Shown: positions 53,825 to 60,473 of the stretch, piece after piece
How the letters are laid out: every line of letters starts with the position of its first letter
Position numbering within the stretch: position 1 is the stretch's first letter
NCBI GenBank assembly: GCA_964494345.1
Contig: CAZBSI010000001.1
Span: 124,001-188,000, forward strand
Length of the DNA stretch: 64,000 nt
Direction of reading: 5' to 3'
Source of the DNA: DTKD01 sp964494345
GTDB lineage: Bacteria > Armatimonadota > UBA5829
Made by a program: the position numbers and the translations under genes
The notes under the pieces: model-generated
Database searches by the model: none
What the model saw: the letters and a program-made list of their open reading frames with translations, nothing else
Told to the model about the DNA's origin: nothing

Positions 53825-54058
53825 ATGAAGATTCAGATTCTGGGCACTGGCTGTGCGAAGTGCAAGACTCTCACTGAGAATGCTAAAAAGGCAGTTGAAC
53901 TCGCCGAAGTAGATGCCGAGATTGAAAAGATTGAGGACATCAAGGAGATAATGAAGTTCAATATCCTGATGACCCCCGGTCTTGTGATCAATGGAGAGGT
54001 TAAGGCCGCCGGAAGAGTCTTGTCGCCCGAGGATATCAAGAAGCTCCTGGTGAGCTAG
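53825..54058 (+). CDS. Mini-thioredoxin (redox-active disulfide protein 2 / MTH895 type)
   Basis: 77-residue thioredoxin fold with the N-terminal active pair Cys10/Cys13 in ILGTGCAKCKTL, then MTPGLVINGEVKAAGRVLS with the cis-proline after Thr. Such proteins often accompany ArsR regulators and metal or sulfur permeases. GGGAGG lies about six bases before the ATG. It heads the run of redox genes; cytoplasmic, likely electron or thiol carrier for its neighbours. Confidence 0.92.
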   Translation: MKIQILGTGCAKCKTLTENAKKAVELAEVDAEIEKIEDIKEIMKFNILMTPGLVINGEVKAAGRVLSPEDIKKLLVS

Positions 54059-54070
54059 AGGAGGATTCAA

Positions 54071-54448
54071 ATGTCTCAAGAACTACCTGGCCTGATAATG
54101 TGCGTGTGCACCGGCAAATGCCCCGGATTCGCCAAGATGGATATTTGGGACTTCATCAATCGCGTGCGCGTCGAGCTGCCCGTGGAATACGGCTTCATTC
54201 ATCCACAGCTTTGCGAAGAGGACGGTGACAGATTCCTAGCCGACTTGCTGAAAGCAGGGAGGAAACTCGTCATAGCCGGATGTGCGCCCAACATGCAGTA
54301 TAAGATGTTTCGTGATGCATTTGAAATGAACGGCATGGACATCAAAGCTGATATGGTCCCGCTGGATGTTCGTGACATGACAACCGACGAGGCGGTTGAT
54401 AAAGTCTCGAATGCGCTTACCGAGATGGGGGTAGAGCAGGATGGCTGA
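54071..54448 (+). CDS. HdrA-related cysteine-rich small protein
   Basis: 125 residues. LIMCVCTGKCPGF carries Cys11, Cys13 and Cys17. IHPQLCEEDGDRFLADLLKA and VIAGCAPNMQYKMFRDAFE resemble the N-terminal region of heterodisulfide reductase subunit A and related flavin-independent proteins, where the same QLC...AGC spacing binds an Fe-S cluster. VRDMTTDEAVDKV near the end also matches. It lacks the FAD domain of HdrA, so it is a stand-alone cluster-binding or thiol-transfer unit. It overlaps the ferredoxin gene by eight bases. Confidence 0.75.
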   Translation: MSQELPGLIMCVCTGKCPGFAKMDIWDFINRVRVELPVEYGFIHPQLCEEDGDRFLADLLKAGRKLVIAGCAPNMQYKMFRDAFEMNGMDIKADMVPLDVRDMTTDEAVDKVSNALTEMGVEQDG

Positions 54449-54728
54449 TGATACCTTCATGAGCGTGAGACGCGAGAAGATCGACTGGTGTCCTACCATC
54501 GATTACTCCAAGTGCGACTTCTGCATGGAGTGCGACAAGTTCTGTCCGCACCAGGTATTCGAGCGACGCAACGACGACCCGAAGCTGGTTGTTGCCAACC
54601 CTACGAACTGCGTAGTCTTCTGCAGGGCATGCGCCAAGACGTGCGGCCCCGATGCCATATCTTTTCCCAGCAAGCCTGAAACCATCGCCGCGATCAAGAG
54701 GATCCGCGAGGAAGAGGGAGAGCAATGA
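54441..54728 (+). CDS. Dicluster 4Fe-4S ferredoxin
   Basis: 95 residues. First motif CDFCMECDKFCP (CxxCxxxCxxxCP with slightly different spacing: C-x2-C-x2-C-x3-C-P) and second CVVFCRACAKTCG (C-x4-C-x2-C-x3-C). The longer gap in the second motif is unusual and may tune the cluster. Overlaps both neighbours (8 and 4 bases), so it is co-translated with the HdrA-like protein and the DGC-lipoyl fusion, and is their likely electron donor or acceptor. Confidence 0.9.
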   Translation: MADDTFMSVRREKIDWCPTIDYSKCDFCMECDKFCPHQVFERRNDDPKLVVANPTNCVVFCRACAKTCGPDAISFPSKPETIAAIKRIREEEGEQ

Positions 54729-55573
54729 GGCGCGCGATCCTGTCATGCAACGGCCTAGACAAGCAGCACGGGGTGCTTGCACGAGAACTGGCGCTGAGTC
54801 TGTCCGAGACCCAGGGTGCGGAGATCATCTGCCCCGTGCTTCTCAACAATTCACCCGCTCGTTACGAAAAAGCCCTTGCGGACGCTTCAATTCTTGTCAT
54901 TGATGGTTGCCCCACTCGCTGTGCGTCAAAGCTCGCCAACAAGCTGGGGTTAGATGTCGACGACAAGGTGCTGGTTTCAGAGCAGGCAAAGAACGCAGGG
55001 CTGGATGTGGGAGGATCGCTGCGACCCGGACCGGTTGGTATGCAATTAGTCGAGCTTATGGCTAAAGAACGTGTCGCAAGGAAGGAGACGTCAGCAGAAG
55101 GAACAACCTCCGATAGCTTTGGATCTCCAGGCGACTTCATAACCGTCACGTACGACAAGTTTGTCTTCGATATCCCAGCTCAGGGCTACCTCTTCAATGA
55201 GAATGACTGCTGGGTCCGGGTGACCGGCAGCAGGGCACGAGTTGGTGTATCGGACTTTGTTCAGCAGAACATGACCGACATCACATATTTTGAGCCTGCT
55301 CAAGTCGGGAACGAGATCGAGCAGTTTGACGAAGTCGGCTCGCTGGAGTCCGGTAAGTCTATGATGGATGCCCTCTCCCCTGTCTCAGGACGGATCATAG
55401 CGGTCAATACGCAGCTTATCGATTCGCCCGAGCTGGTAAACGAAGACCCTTACGGCAGGGGATGGTTGGCTGAGATTGAGCTTCGGGACTTTGACTCGGA
55501 CAAGGAACTGCTTCTCGATGCGACGTCGTACTCCAAAATCGTTGAAAAGAAGGCTGCCGAAGCGCAGCACTAG
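54725..55573 (+). CDS. DGC domain fused to GcvH-like lipoyl domain
   Basis: 282 residues. Residues 1-115 form a DGC (putative zinc-binding) domain: Cys8 in ILSCNGLDKQHG, and Asp60-Gly61-Cys62 with Cys66 in VIDGCPTRCASK. Residues 136-258 match the H protein of glycine cleavage: WVRVTGSRARVGVSDFVQQN, then VGSLESGKSMMDALSPVSG with Lys211 in the lipoylated position, and ELVNEDPYGRGWLAEIEL. No glycine-cleavage genes are nearby; the neighbours are redox proteins. The lipoyl arm could carry thiol or sulfur groups between the DGC site and the ferredoxin/HdrA-like proteins. Role inferred. Confidence 0.85.
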   Translation: MRRAILSCNGLDKQHGVLARELALSLSETQGAEIICPVLLNNSPARYEKALADASILVIDGCPTRCASKLANKLGLDVDDKVLVSEQAKNAGLDVGGSLRPGPVGMQLVELMAKERVARKETSAEGTTSDSFGSPGDFITVTYDKFVFDIPAQGYLFNENDCWVRVTGSRARVGVSDFVQQNMTDITYFEPAQVGNEIEQFDEVGSLESGKSMMDALSPVSGRIIAVNTQLIDSPELVNEDPYGRGWLAEIELRDFDSDKELLLDATSYSKIVEKKAAEAQH

Positions 55574-55591
55574 CAAAGAAAGGATTACCCA

Positions 55592-56014
55592 GTGACAGAA
55601 GACGGAAGCGATCTGAATGTCATAGTGATGCCATGCAGTGGTATTGGGAAAGTCCACGGGCTCATTGCTCGCGAGGCTACTTATGCCGTGACCGACGAGT
55701 TGGCGCCGGCAAACGCTGATACACTGTGTCTGGCTCTGCTGGTTTCAGGCGATGAGGAAGCACTGGCAAAGCTCAGAGAGACCGATTGCATCACTATCGA
55801 CGGCTGCCCGAAGCTCTGCGCAGCCAAGAACGTGGAGATGGCTGGAGGAAAAATCATAAGGTCGATCCGCGTGGTCGATTCGTTCAAGAACCATCGCGGC
55901 GCTGAGCCCGGAACTGCCACAACACTTGCCGATGACGGATGGACAATAGTGCGTGAGATTGCCGGAGACATAGCTGGCGGTATCTGTGGACAGTGCGGAA
56001 GCGAGGTGAATTAG
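55592..56014 (+). CDS. DGC domain protein
   Basis: 140 residues, GTG start with AAAGGA about ten bases upstream. Motifs: VIVMPCSGIGKVHGLIAREA (Cys15), TIDGCPKLCAAKN (Asp70-Gly71-Cys72, Cys76) and a C-terminal GGICGQCGSE pair (CxxC). The DGC family is found beside arsenic- or sulfur-responsive regulators; its chemistry is not established. Overlaps nothing but lies 18 bases after the fusion gene. Confidence 0.85.
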   Translation: MTEDGSDLNVIVMPCSGIGKVHGLIAREATYAVTDELAPANADTLCLALLVSGDEEALAKLRETDCITIDGCPKLCAAKNVEMAGGKIIRSIRVVDSFKNHRGAEPGTATTLADDGWTIVREIAGDIAGGICGQCGSEVN

Positions 56015-56016
56015 CG

Positions 56017-56700
56017 ATGGCAGGCGGCGACATCAAGGTCGGTATCATCTCATGCAGCGGCGAGGATATCCCCGAAGGAACGATCTCCCGCCTGGCGACG
56101 CGCAGAGTTCTGGAACTCATGCGGCCCGGGAACACCGTGACAATTTGCTTGCCTCTTTTCCTTGCGGGGAACGACGCGGAGCAGGAGTTTGCGAAAAAGC
56201 ATCCCACAATCACAGTAGACGGCTGCGATAAGCTGTGCGCGAAAAAGGGCACAGAGAAGTATAGTGGCCCGGTCAGCGCGGCACTTGTGGTGTCGGATAT
56301 TCTGAACGATGAGTGTGCTTGCTGCAATCGTTCAGCCAAAGATCGGTCAGAGAAGGACAAGGAAGCCGTCTGGCTGGTCTCCGAGGAGATCGCCAAAGCC
56401 GTGGATGCGATTCTTGCAGAAAATAGTTACTGCAGCTCAGAGGACGGAGAGAAAGGCGCGGAATGCGCGTGTTCCAAGCCGATGCCTGGTATTGATGTTC
56501 AAGTCGACGGCAAGTCGGTTACAATCGCAGGACTCGGCATAGTATTCGATCATCTGGCGGAGGCGGGTGTTGCCGCTGATGATTCAAGCGGTGATAGGCT
56601 GCTTGAGACAGTGCGTATCTATCACCAAATTGAGCCCGAAGATGAGGACGCCTATAAGGCGGCGCTGACGTCAGCATACAAAACACACAGGAGGCAATAG
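56017..56700 (+). CDS. DGC domain protein with extra C-terminal module
   Basis: 227 residues from ATG 56017 (GAGGTG eight bases upstream; a GTG at 55993 overlaps the previous gene). DGC part: VGIISCSGEDIPEGTISR and VDGCDKLCAKKG (Asp68-Gly69-Cys70). A cysteine group CACC follows, then another (YCSS, CAC). The last 75 residues begin IDVQVDGKSVTIAGLGIVFD and end in a charged helix; I do not recognise this module as a named family. It may bind a ligand or partner specific to this operon. Confidence 0.8.
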   Translation: MAGGDIKVGIISCSGEDIPEGTISRLATRRVLELMRPGNTVTICLPLFLAGNDAEQEFAKKHPTITVDGCDKLCAKKGTEKYSGPVSAALVVSDILNDECACCNRSAKDRSEKDKEAVWLVSEEIAKAVDAILAENSYCSSEDGEKGAECACSKPMPGIDVQVDGKSVTIAGLGIVFDHLAEAGVAADDSSGDRLLETVRIYHQIEPEDEDAYKAALTSAYKTHRRQ

Positions 56701-56704
56701 GATT

Positions 56705-57118
56705 ATGAAGATTAACTGGTTGAAAGTCTCAGTATCAATGGTTGTGATATTGGCCTTGGCATCCGCGATGCCCGCCGGCTATGCGGCGAACAACAAGTCG
56801 AAACCTGCTGCAAAGCAGCTTCCCAAGCTTCTTGACCTTGGCGCGACCAAGTGCGTGCCCTGCAAGATGATGGTTCCTGTCCTTGATGAACTTGCCAAGG
56901 ACTACAAGGGCCAACTCGACGTCCAGTTCATCGACGTTTGGAAAGACCCGGATTCTGCCAAGAAATACAAAGTACAGAGCATCCCCACTCAGATCTTCTT
57001 TGATGCCAAGGGCAAGGAAATCTTCCGCCATGTAGGCTACTTCCCCAAGGACGACATCGTGAAAGCATTCAAGGACAATGGTATCAAGCTCAAGGAGCCG
57101 GCCAAGCCGAAGAAGTAG
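56705..57118 (+). CDS. Exported thioredoxin-family protein
   Basis: 137 residues. Signal or anchor segment VSMVVILALASAMPAGYA, then a complete thioredoxin fold: LLDLGATKCVPCKMMVPVLDELAKDY with CVPC (Cys50, Cys53) and QSIPTQIFFDAKGKEIFRHV with the cis-Pro. C-terminus Lys-rich. It would act outside the membrane and receive electrons through the CcdA/DsbD-like membrane protein encoded 0.5 kb downstream. Follows the DGC gene by four bases. Confidence 0.92.
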   Translation: MKINWLKVSVSMVVILALASAMPAGYAANNKSKPAAKQLPKLLDLGATKCVPCKMMVPVLDELAKDYKGQLDVQFIDVWKDPDSAKKYKVQSIPTQIFFDAKGKEIFRHVGYFPKDDIVKAFKDNGIKLKEPAKPKK

Positions 57119-57136
57119 CGGCAAAGGGGAAGCAGT

Positions 57137-57661
57137 TTGAAGACATCGTTCATTAAGTGGCTGGGCATTGTTGTTCTTCTGGTGGGGCTGATGTGGCTTG
57201 TCAACCTGACAAACAGAAGTGTATCACAGCAATTCAGTGGATGCGGGCGCGTGGCGATACCATCGGCGCAGGTAGCGCCAGCCCGAACAAAGGAAACCAT
57301 AATGAACAAGGATACTCTACTAATCCGAGGGATGCTGTCGCTCGCGCTTCTGGCCATCCCAATAATAGCAAGCGCCGCCAATGCGCCGAGCACGGTTCCG
57401 CTTGTGAAGGACTCGTACCCGACTCTTACGACCGGTGCGCTTGCCTCAGCAAGGCTTGCGGAACTGCCCACTGTGCCGTCAAGGCCAGCGTCTTCTTTCT
57501 CCGCGTTCGCATGGAGCAGATCCTGCTGGCTAAGCTACGGGGTGCAGTTTGTTCGAGTCCAGGTGTTCTTCGACAAAAACGGCAAGGAAGTCGTCCGGCA
57601 CGTTGGGTTCTTCCTTAAAGAAGAGGTAGTCGCCAAACTTGCCGAGTTGGGGGTTAAGTGA
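57137..57661 (+). pseudogene. Decayed PpiC-thioredoxin gene
   Basis: An open frame of 174 codons that does not make a coherent protein. Residues from ATG 57302 give a signal peptide and the linker STVPLVKDSYPTLTTGAL, which in related proteins leads to a PpiC/SurA domain and then a thioredoxin. Here that middle part is missing. The thioredoxin segment KASVFFLRVRMEQILLAKL is only readable at 57481-57537 in another frame, and after a shift near 57535 the original frame regains YGVQFVRVQVFFDKNGKEVV. Both CxxC and the cis-proline are absent. The first 55 codons (57137-57301) look like a separate small membrane segment. Confidence 0.75.
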
Positions 57662-57662
57662 T

Positions 57663-58361
57663 TTGGAACAGCTCTTCATAACGCTGACTAAGGCAATCGA
57701 GGGGGCAGCGCCGGTTGCGCTGGGCGCATCGTTTGTGTGGGGGATACTGAGCGTCATCCTGAGCCCGTGTCACCTGTCGAGCATACCGCTCATCATCGGC
57801 TTTATCAGCGACCAGGGGAAGCTGACCACGCGGAAGGCATTCGGCCTGTCGTTTCTTTTCGGCCTTGGCATTCTTGTGACTATCGCCTTGATTGGTGTTG
57901 TGACTGCCGCTATGGGCCGAATGATGGGAGACGTAGGGAAGTATGGTAACTACGCCGTGGCCGCTGTATTCTTCATCGTGGGTCTTCATCTCATAGGTAT
58001 CATTCCGATGCCATTCTCCGGACCCGGCAGAGTGGGCATCAAAATCAAGGGGCTTGGCGCATCGTTCATTTTGGGCCTTGTATTCGGTATTGCGCTCGGT
58101 CCCTGCACATTCGCTTATATGGCTCCGGTAATCACACTTTCGATGAAAGTTGCAGCGACCAACTTCGTATACGCCGCGCTGCTGCTTGCGGTCTATGGTG
58201 TTGGACACTGCGCGGTGATTGTAGCAGCCGGCACCTCCGCTGAGGCAGTGCAGAATTATCTTAACTGGAACGAAAAGTCAAAAGGCGCGAGCATCGTGAA
58301 ACAGATATGCGGTGTGCTGGTCATGCTCGGGGGAGTCTACCTGATCTATGCAGCAAACTGA
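57663..58361 (+). CDS. CcdA/DsbD-like transmembrane electron carrier
   Basis: About 232 residues with six hydrophobic helices. The two redox cysteines of the family lie in ILSPCHLSSIPLIIGF and LGPCTFAYMAPVITL, equivalent to the paired Cys of CcdA. TTG 57663 is favoured, overlapping the upstream frame's stop and preceded by GGGGGTTAAG; TTG 57639 is an alternative. It would transfer electrons from a cytoplasmic thioredoxin to the exported thioredoxin of the operon. Last gene of the run; the palindromic repeat follows. Confidence 0.88.
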   Translation: MEQLFITLTKAIEGAAPVALGASFVWGILSVILSPCHLSSIPLIIGFISDQGKLTTRKAFGLSFLFGLGILVTIALIGVVTAAMGRMMGDVGKYGNYAVAAVFFIVGLHLIGIIPMPFSGPGRVGIKIKGLGASFILGLVFGIALGPCTFAYMAPVITLSMKVAATNFVYAALLLAVYGVGHCAVIVAAGTSAEAVQNYLNWNEKSKGASIVKQICGVLVMLGGVYLIYAAN

Positions 58362-58385
58362 TCCAGAATGTTCTCCTCGGGCTCG

Positions 58386-58420
58386 GTTGTTTCGCGAAAC
58401 CCTTTCCCAAAACGGCAAAC
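58386..58420. repeat. Palindromic intergenic repeat, intact copy
   Basis: GTTGTTTCGCGAAACCCT then TTCCCAAAACGGCAAAC. It is the uninterrupted version of the element split by the MITE at 53067-53215. Lies 25 bases after the last gene of the redox operon, as the other copy lies after groEL. Confidence 0.75.
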
Positions 58421-58470
58421 CACAGGAACACCCTACGCTAAATAATCATCATCCTGCGTAAACAAATACT

Positions 58471-58546
58471 GTCATCCTGCGCGAAGTCGCAGGATCACGT
58501 TACGCCTATTTCCTGCCGTGGATTCCGCGACTTCGCGCGGAATGAC
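58471..58546. repeat. Inverted pair of GTCATCCTGCG-type repeats
   Basis: GTCATCCTGCGCGAAGTCGC (58471-58490, continuing AGGATC) and, in opposite orientation, GATTCCGCGACTTCGCGCGG (58521-58540, continuing AATGAC). Both follow the plan GTCAT-variable-GCGAAG-variable-ATC and so are relatives of the unit at 13501-13525. A truncated copy lies at about 58447-58463. Confidence 0.75.
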
Positions 58547-58574
58547 GAGGGGTGGTAGCCTCGTCAGTGGAAAA

Positions 58575-58597
58575 TGGCCGGGACAGAGGCCCGGCCA
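58575..58597. terminator. GC-rich hairpin
   Basis: TGGCCGGG, loop ACAGAGG, CCCGGCCA: 8-bp stem related to the gdhA terminator. No T-tract. It may end the redox operon transcript or be another repeat. Confidence 0.5.
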
Positions 58598-58658
58598 CTA
58601 CATCAAGACGTCATACAATGTGCATTGTTTTCAGACTTTCCGTAGTTCCGAAAAAAAA

Positions 58659-58673
58659 GTTTCCCGGAACAAC
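58659..58673 (-). repeat. Partial reversed copy of the palindromic repeat
   Basis: GTTTCCCGGAACAAC; its complement GTTGTTCCGGGAAAC differs at one position from the left arm at 53049. With GTTCCG at 58645-58650 it can form a hairpin just past the stop of the minus-strand gene at 58690, where it may serve as terminator. Confidence 0.55.
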
Positions 58674-58689
58674 AAAATAATAAACTCAA

Positions 58690-59301
58690 CTATCGCTTCT
58701 TCTTCTTCGGGAAAGTCTGTCGTATCTCCTCTGCCAGCTCATATACAAACGAGGTAAGGTCCCGATCCTGCTCCTTCAAATTGCGGATTTCCAGCAGGAG
58801 TATGTCCTTCATCTGCTGCAGTATCTTGCCCTGATTACTTTTAAGCTCGTCGAGTTCTTCTCTGAGGTGGTCGATAGACTCCGCAAGGGTCCGGTCGGCC
58901 ATGTTTTTGGCTACGCGTTTAAGGGCTTCGGGATCAATCGCAGAATCGCTTTGAAACCGGCGCAGGGAGGATTCGCTGATTAAGCGCCGTGTAATCCCAT
59001 CTGGCCCCTGCACCAGAATAGAATCCAACTCACCGCAGTCTATCAGCCTGTCGACAGCCTCCTCAGACAGCACCAGGCTATCGCGGGCGGTCTCGCAGGT
59101 TATCGTATAATCCCCGACCCCCGCGCCGCCGTCCACCTCCGGAAAAAGCACCGGCTGAACTGTGTCTGTCTCGGGTGGGTGGGACTCGTGCTCGGCCAGC
59201 CCAGCCTTGCGCCATTCCTCGCGAAGCCTGGCTATGCCAACAGGCACATCTTTTTCGGTCTGTGAGATTATGATATCGCGGTCGTCGGTATTCATGCTCA
59301 T
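58690..59301 (-). CDS. Hypothetical protein with HTH-like and coiled-coil regions
   Basis: 203 residues from ATG 59301 (ATG 59295 and a TTG at 59334 are alternatives; no clear ribosome site). The middle (LVLSEEAVDRLIDCGELDSI, then GPDGITRRLISESSLRRF) resembles the MerR/excisionase-type helix-turn-helix used to choose DNA. A long helical, coiled-coil-like segment follows (SIDHLREELDELKSNQGKIL) and the tail is basic (PKKKKR). Possibly a DNA-binding or structural protein. Not assigned to a family. Confidence 0.6.
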   Translation of the reverse strand: MSMNTDDRDIIISQTEKDVPVGIARLREEWRKAGLAEHESHPPETDTVQPVLFPEVDGGAGVGDYTITCETARDSLVLSEEAVDRLIDCGELDSILVQGPDGITRRLISESSLRRFQSDSAIDPEALKRVAKNMADRTLAESIDHLREELDELKSNQGKILQQMKDILLLEIRNLKEQDRDLTSFVYELAEEIRQTFPKKKKR

Positions 59302-59451
59302 GACTATATACCATTTACACTTTGATTTGCGCAATCCTTCGTCTCGAAGCGAGGACTTGTCATAAAATACTCAGCGATTTCTGTGGATTCTTTCGACTGC
59401 GCTGCTCTGCGCCTGTTGTCACAATACTGGTCGAAGATGTAGGTAAAATCG

Positions 59452-59480
59452 TTGACACTGCCTGACTCGCAGCATATAAT
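59452..59480 (+). promoter_or_regulatory. Perfect sigma-70 promoter of the hydrogenase accessory operon
   Basis: TTGACA (59452-59457), 17-bp spacer, TATAAT (59475-59480), a full consensus match. Transcription would start near 59487, leaving about 170 bases of leader before ATG 59655. Confidence 0.88.
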
Positions 59481-59654
59481 ACAAATAGAGATATACGAGC
59501 CTTCCGATATTTGATACCGCAAAAAACGTTCAGTGAAGTGCCATTGTTTTGCGGAATTGCTTGTGAACAAAATCACGAAGTTATCTCGACGAGCGAGTCG
59601 ATTGAGACAGGCATTATATTTATGAGTGTTGAAAAAGTAATTGAGGCAGGCGGG
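59481..59654 (+). other. Long leader of the hydrogenase accessory operon
   Basis: About 170 untranslated bases between the promoter and the first gene. I see no terminator-like stem or known riboswitch motif. ATG 59622 inside it is an alternative start of the DRTGG protein. Confidence 0.35.
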
Positions 59655-60023
59655 ATGACCATTCGTCGAGTCTGCGAGTGCCTCGATGGGGAGATTATCT
59701 GCAACCCGCAGTTAGCCGATCAACCGGTTGCGAGCGCGTGCGGCTGTGATTTAATGAGCGACGTGCTGGCGTTTACGCGTCCGGGGTCGGTGCTGTTGAC
59801 GGGTCTCACAAACTCTCAGGTTATTCGAACGGCGGAGATGCTTGATCTCAAGGCCGTCGTGTTTGTACGCAGCAAGAAGCCGGATGAGCAGACCATAAAG
59901 ATGGCGCAGTCTCTTCAACTGGTGTTGATCTTATCCCCTTACCCACTATATGAAAGTTGTGGTAAGCTCTTTAGTATAGGATTGGCCGGCTGCCAGACGC
60001 ACGGCCATACTGTGGGGGCGTGA
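59655..60023 (+). CDS. DRTGG-domain protein
   Basis: 122 residues. ATG 59655 with GAGG eight bases upstream gives the family length (about 115); ATG 59622 would add 11 residues. Domain signatures: MTIRRVCECLDGEIICNP, then CGCDLMSDVLAFTRPGSVLL and LKAVVFVRSKKPDEQTIKMA. DRTGG domains are found next to hydrogenase and CBS modules and are thought to bind ligands; function not proven. First gene of the accessory operon, three bases before the ATPase gene. Compared with the second copy at 61871 it is shortened in the middle and has an extra GCQTHGHTVG end with Cys and His. Confidence 0.8.
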   Translation: MTIRRVCECLDGEIICNPQLADQPVASACGCDLMSDVLAFTRPGSVLLTGLTNSQVIRTAEMLDLKAVVFVRSKKPDEQTIKMAQSLQLVLILSPYPLYESCGKLFSIGLAGCQTHGHTVGA

Positions 60024-60026
60024 TTA

Positions 60027-60473
60027 ATGGAAGTGGGGGATGTGGATGCGTCGGCCTCTCTGCACTACACATTCGGCGTACAGGGCGGGGATTTTGGCAA
60101 GGCAGGAGAAGCTTCCAGCAAGGTAAAAAGAATTCTGCAACAAATTGGTGCGGATTCTGTCATTGTGCGCCGGGTTGCGGTTGCGTGCTATGAGGCTGAA
60201 ATGAACGTAGTGATTCACGCTCATAGCGGGACTGTGATTTTGGATGCGGATCTTAAGCGCATACAAATTACTATAGATGACGAGGGGCCGGGCATAGAGG
60301 ACGTGGACCAGGCTATGACGCCGGGGTTCTCTACTGCGCCGGATTCAATAAGAGAGATGGGCTTCGGCGCAGGAATGGGCCTGCCCAATATGAAGAATTG
60401 TTCAAACGAACTTGATATCAAATCAGTCAAGGGCGTGGGGACCACTGTTCGGATGATATTCGAGAATGCCTGA
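60027..60473 (+). CDS. RsbW-like GHKL ATPase (anti-sigma-type)
   Basis: 148 residues. N-box VACYEAEMNVVIHAHSG, G1 DDEGPGIEDVDQAM, G2 GFGAGMGLPNMKNCSNEL, and GVGTTVRMIF at the end form a full HATPase_c site. It has the RsbW/SpoIIAB fold but sits in a hydrogenase accessory operon, as is common in Firmicutes and Thermotogales. It may phosphorylate a protein or regulate assembly. Overlaps the hydrogenase-like gene by eight bases. Confidence 0.88.
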   Translation: MEVGDVDASASLHYTFGVQGGDFGKAGEASSKVKRILQQIGADSVIVRRVAVACYEAEMNVVIHAHSGTVILDADLKRIQITIDDEGPGIEDVDQAMTPGFSTAPDSIREMGFGAGMGLPNMKNCSNELDIKSVKGVGTTVRMIFENA

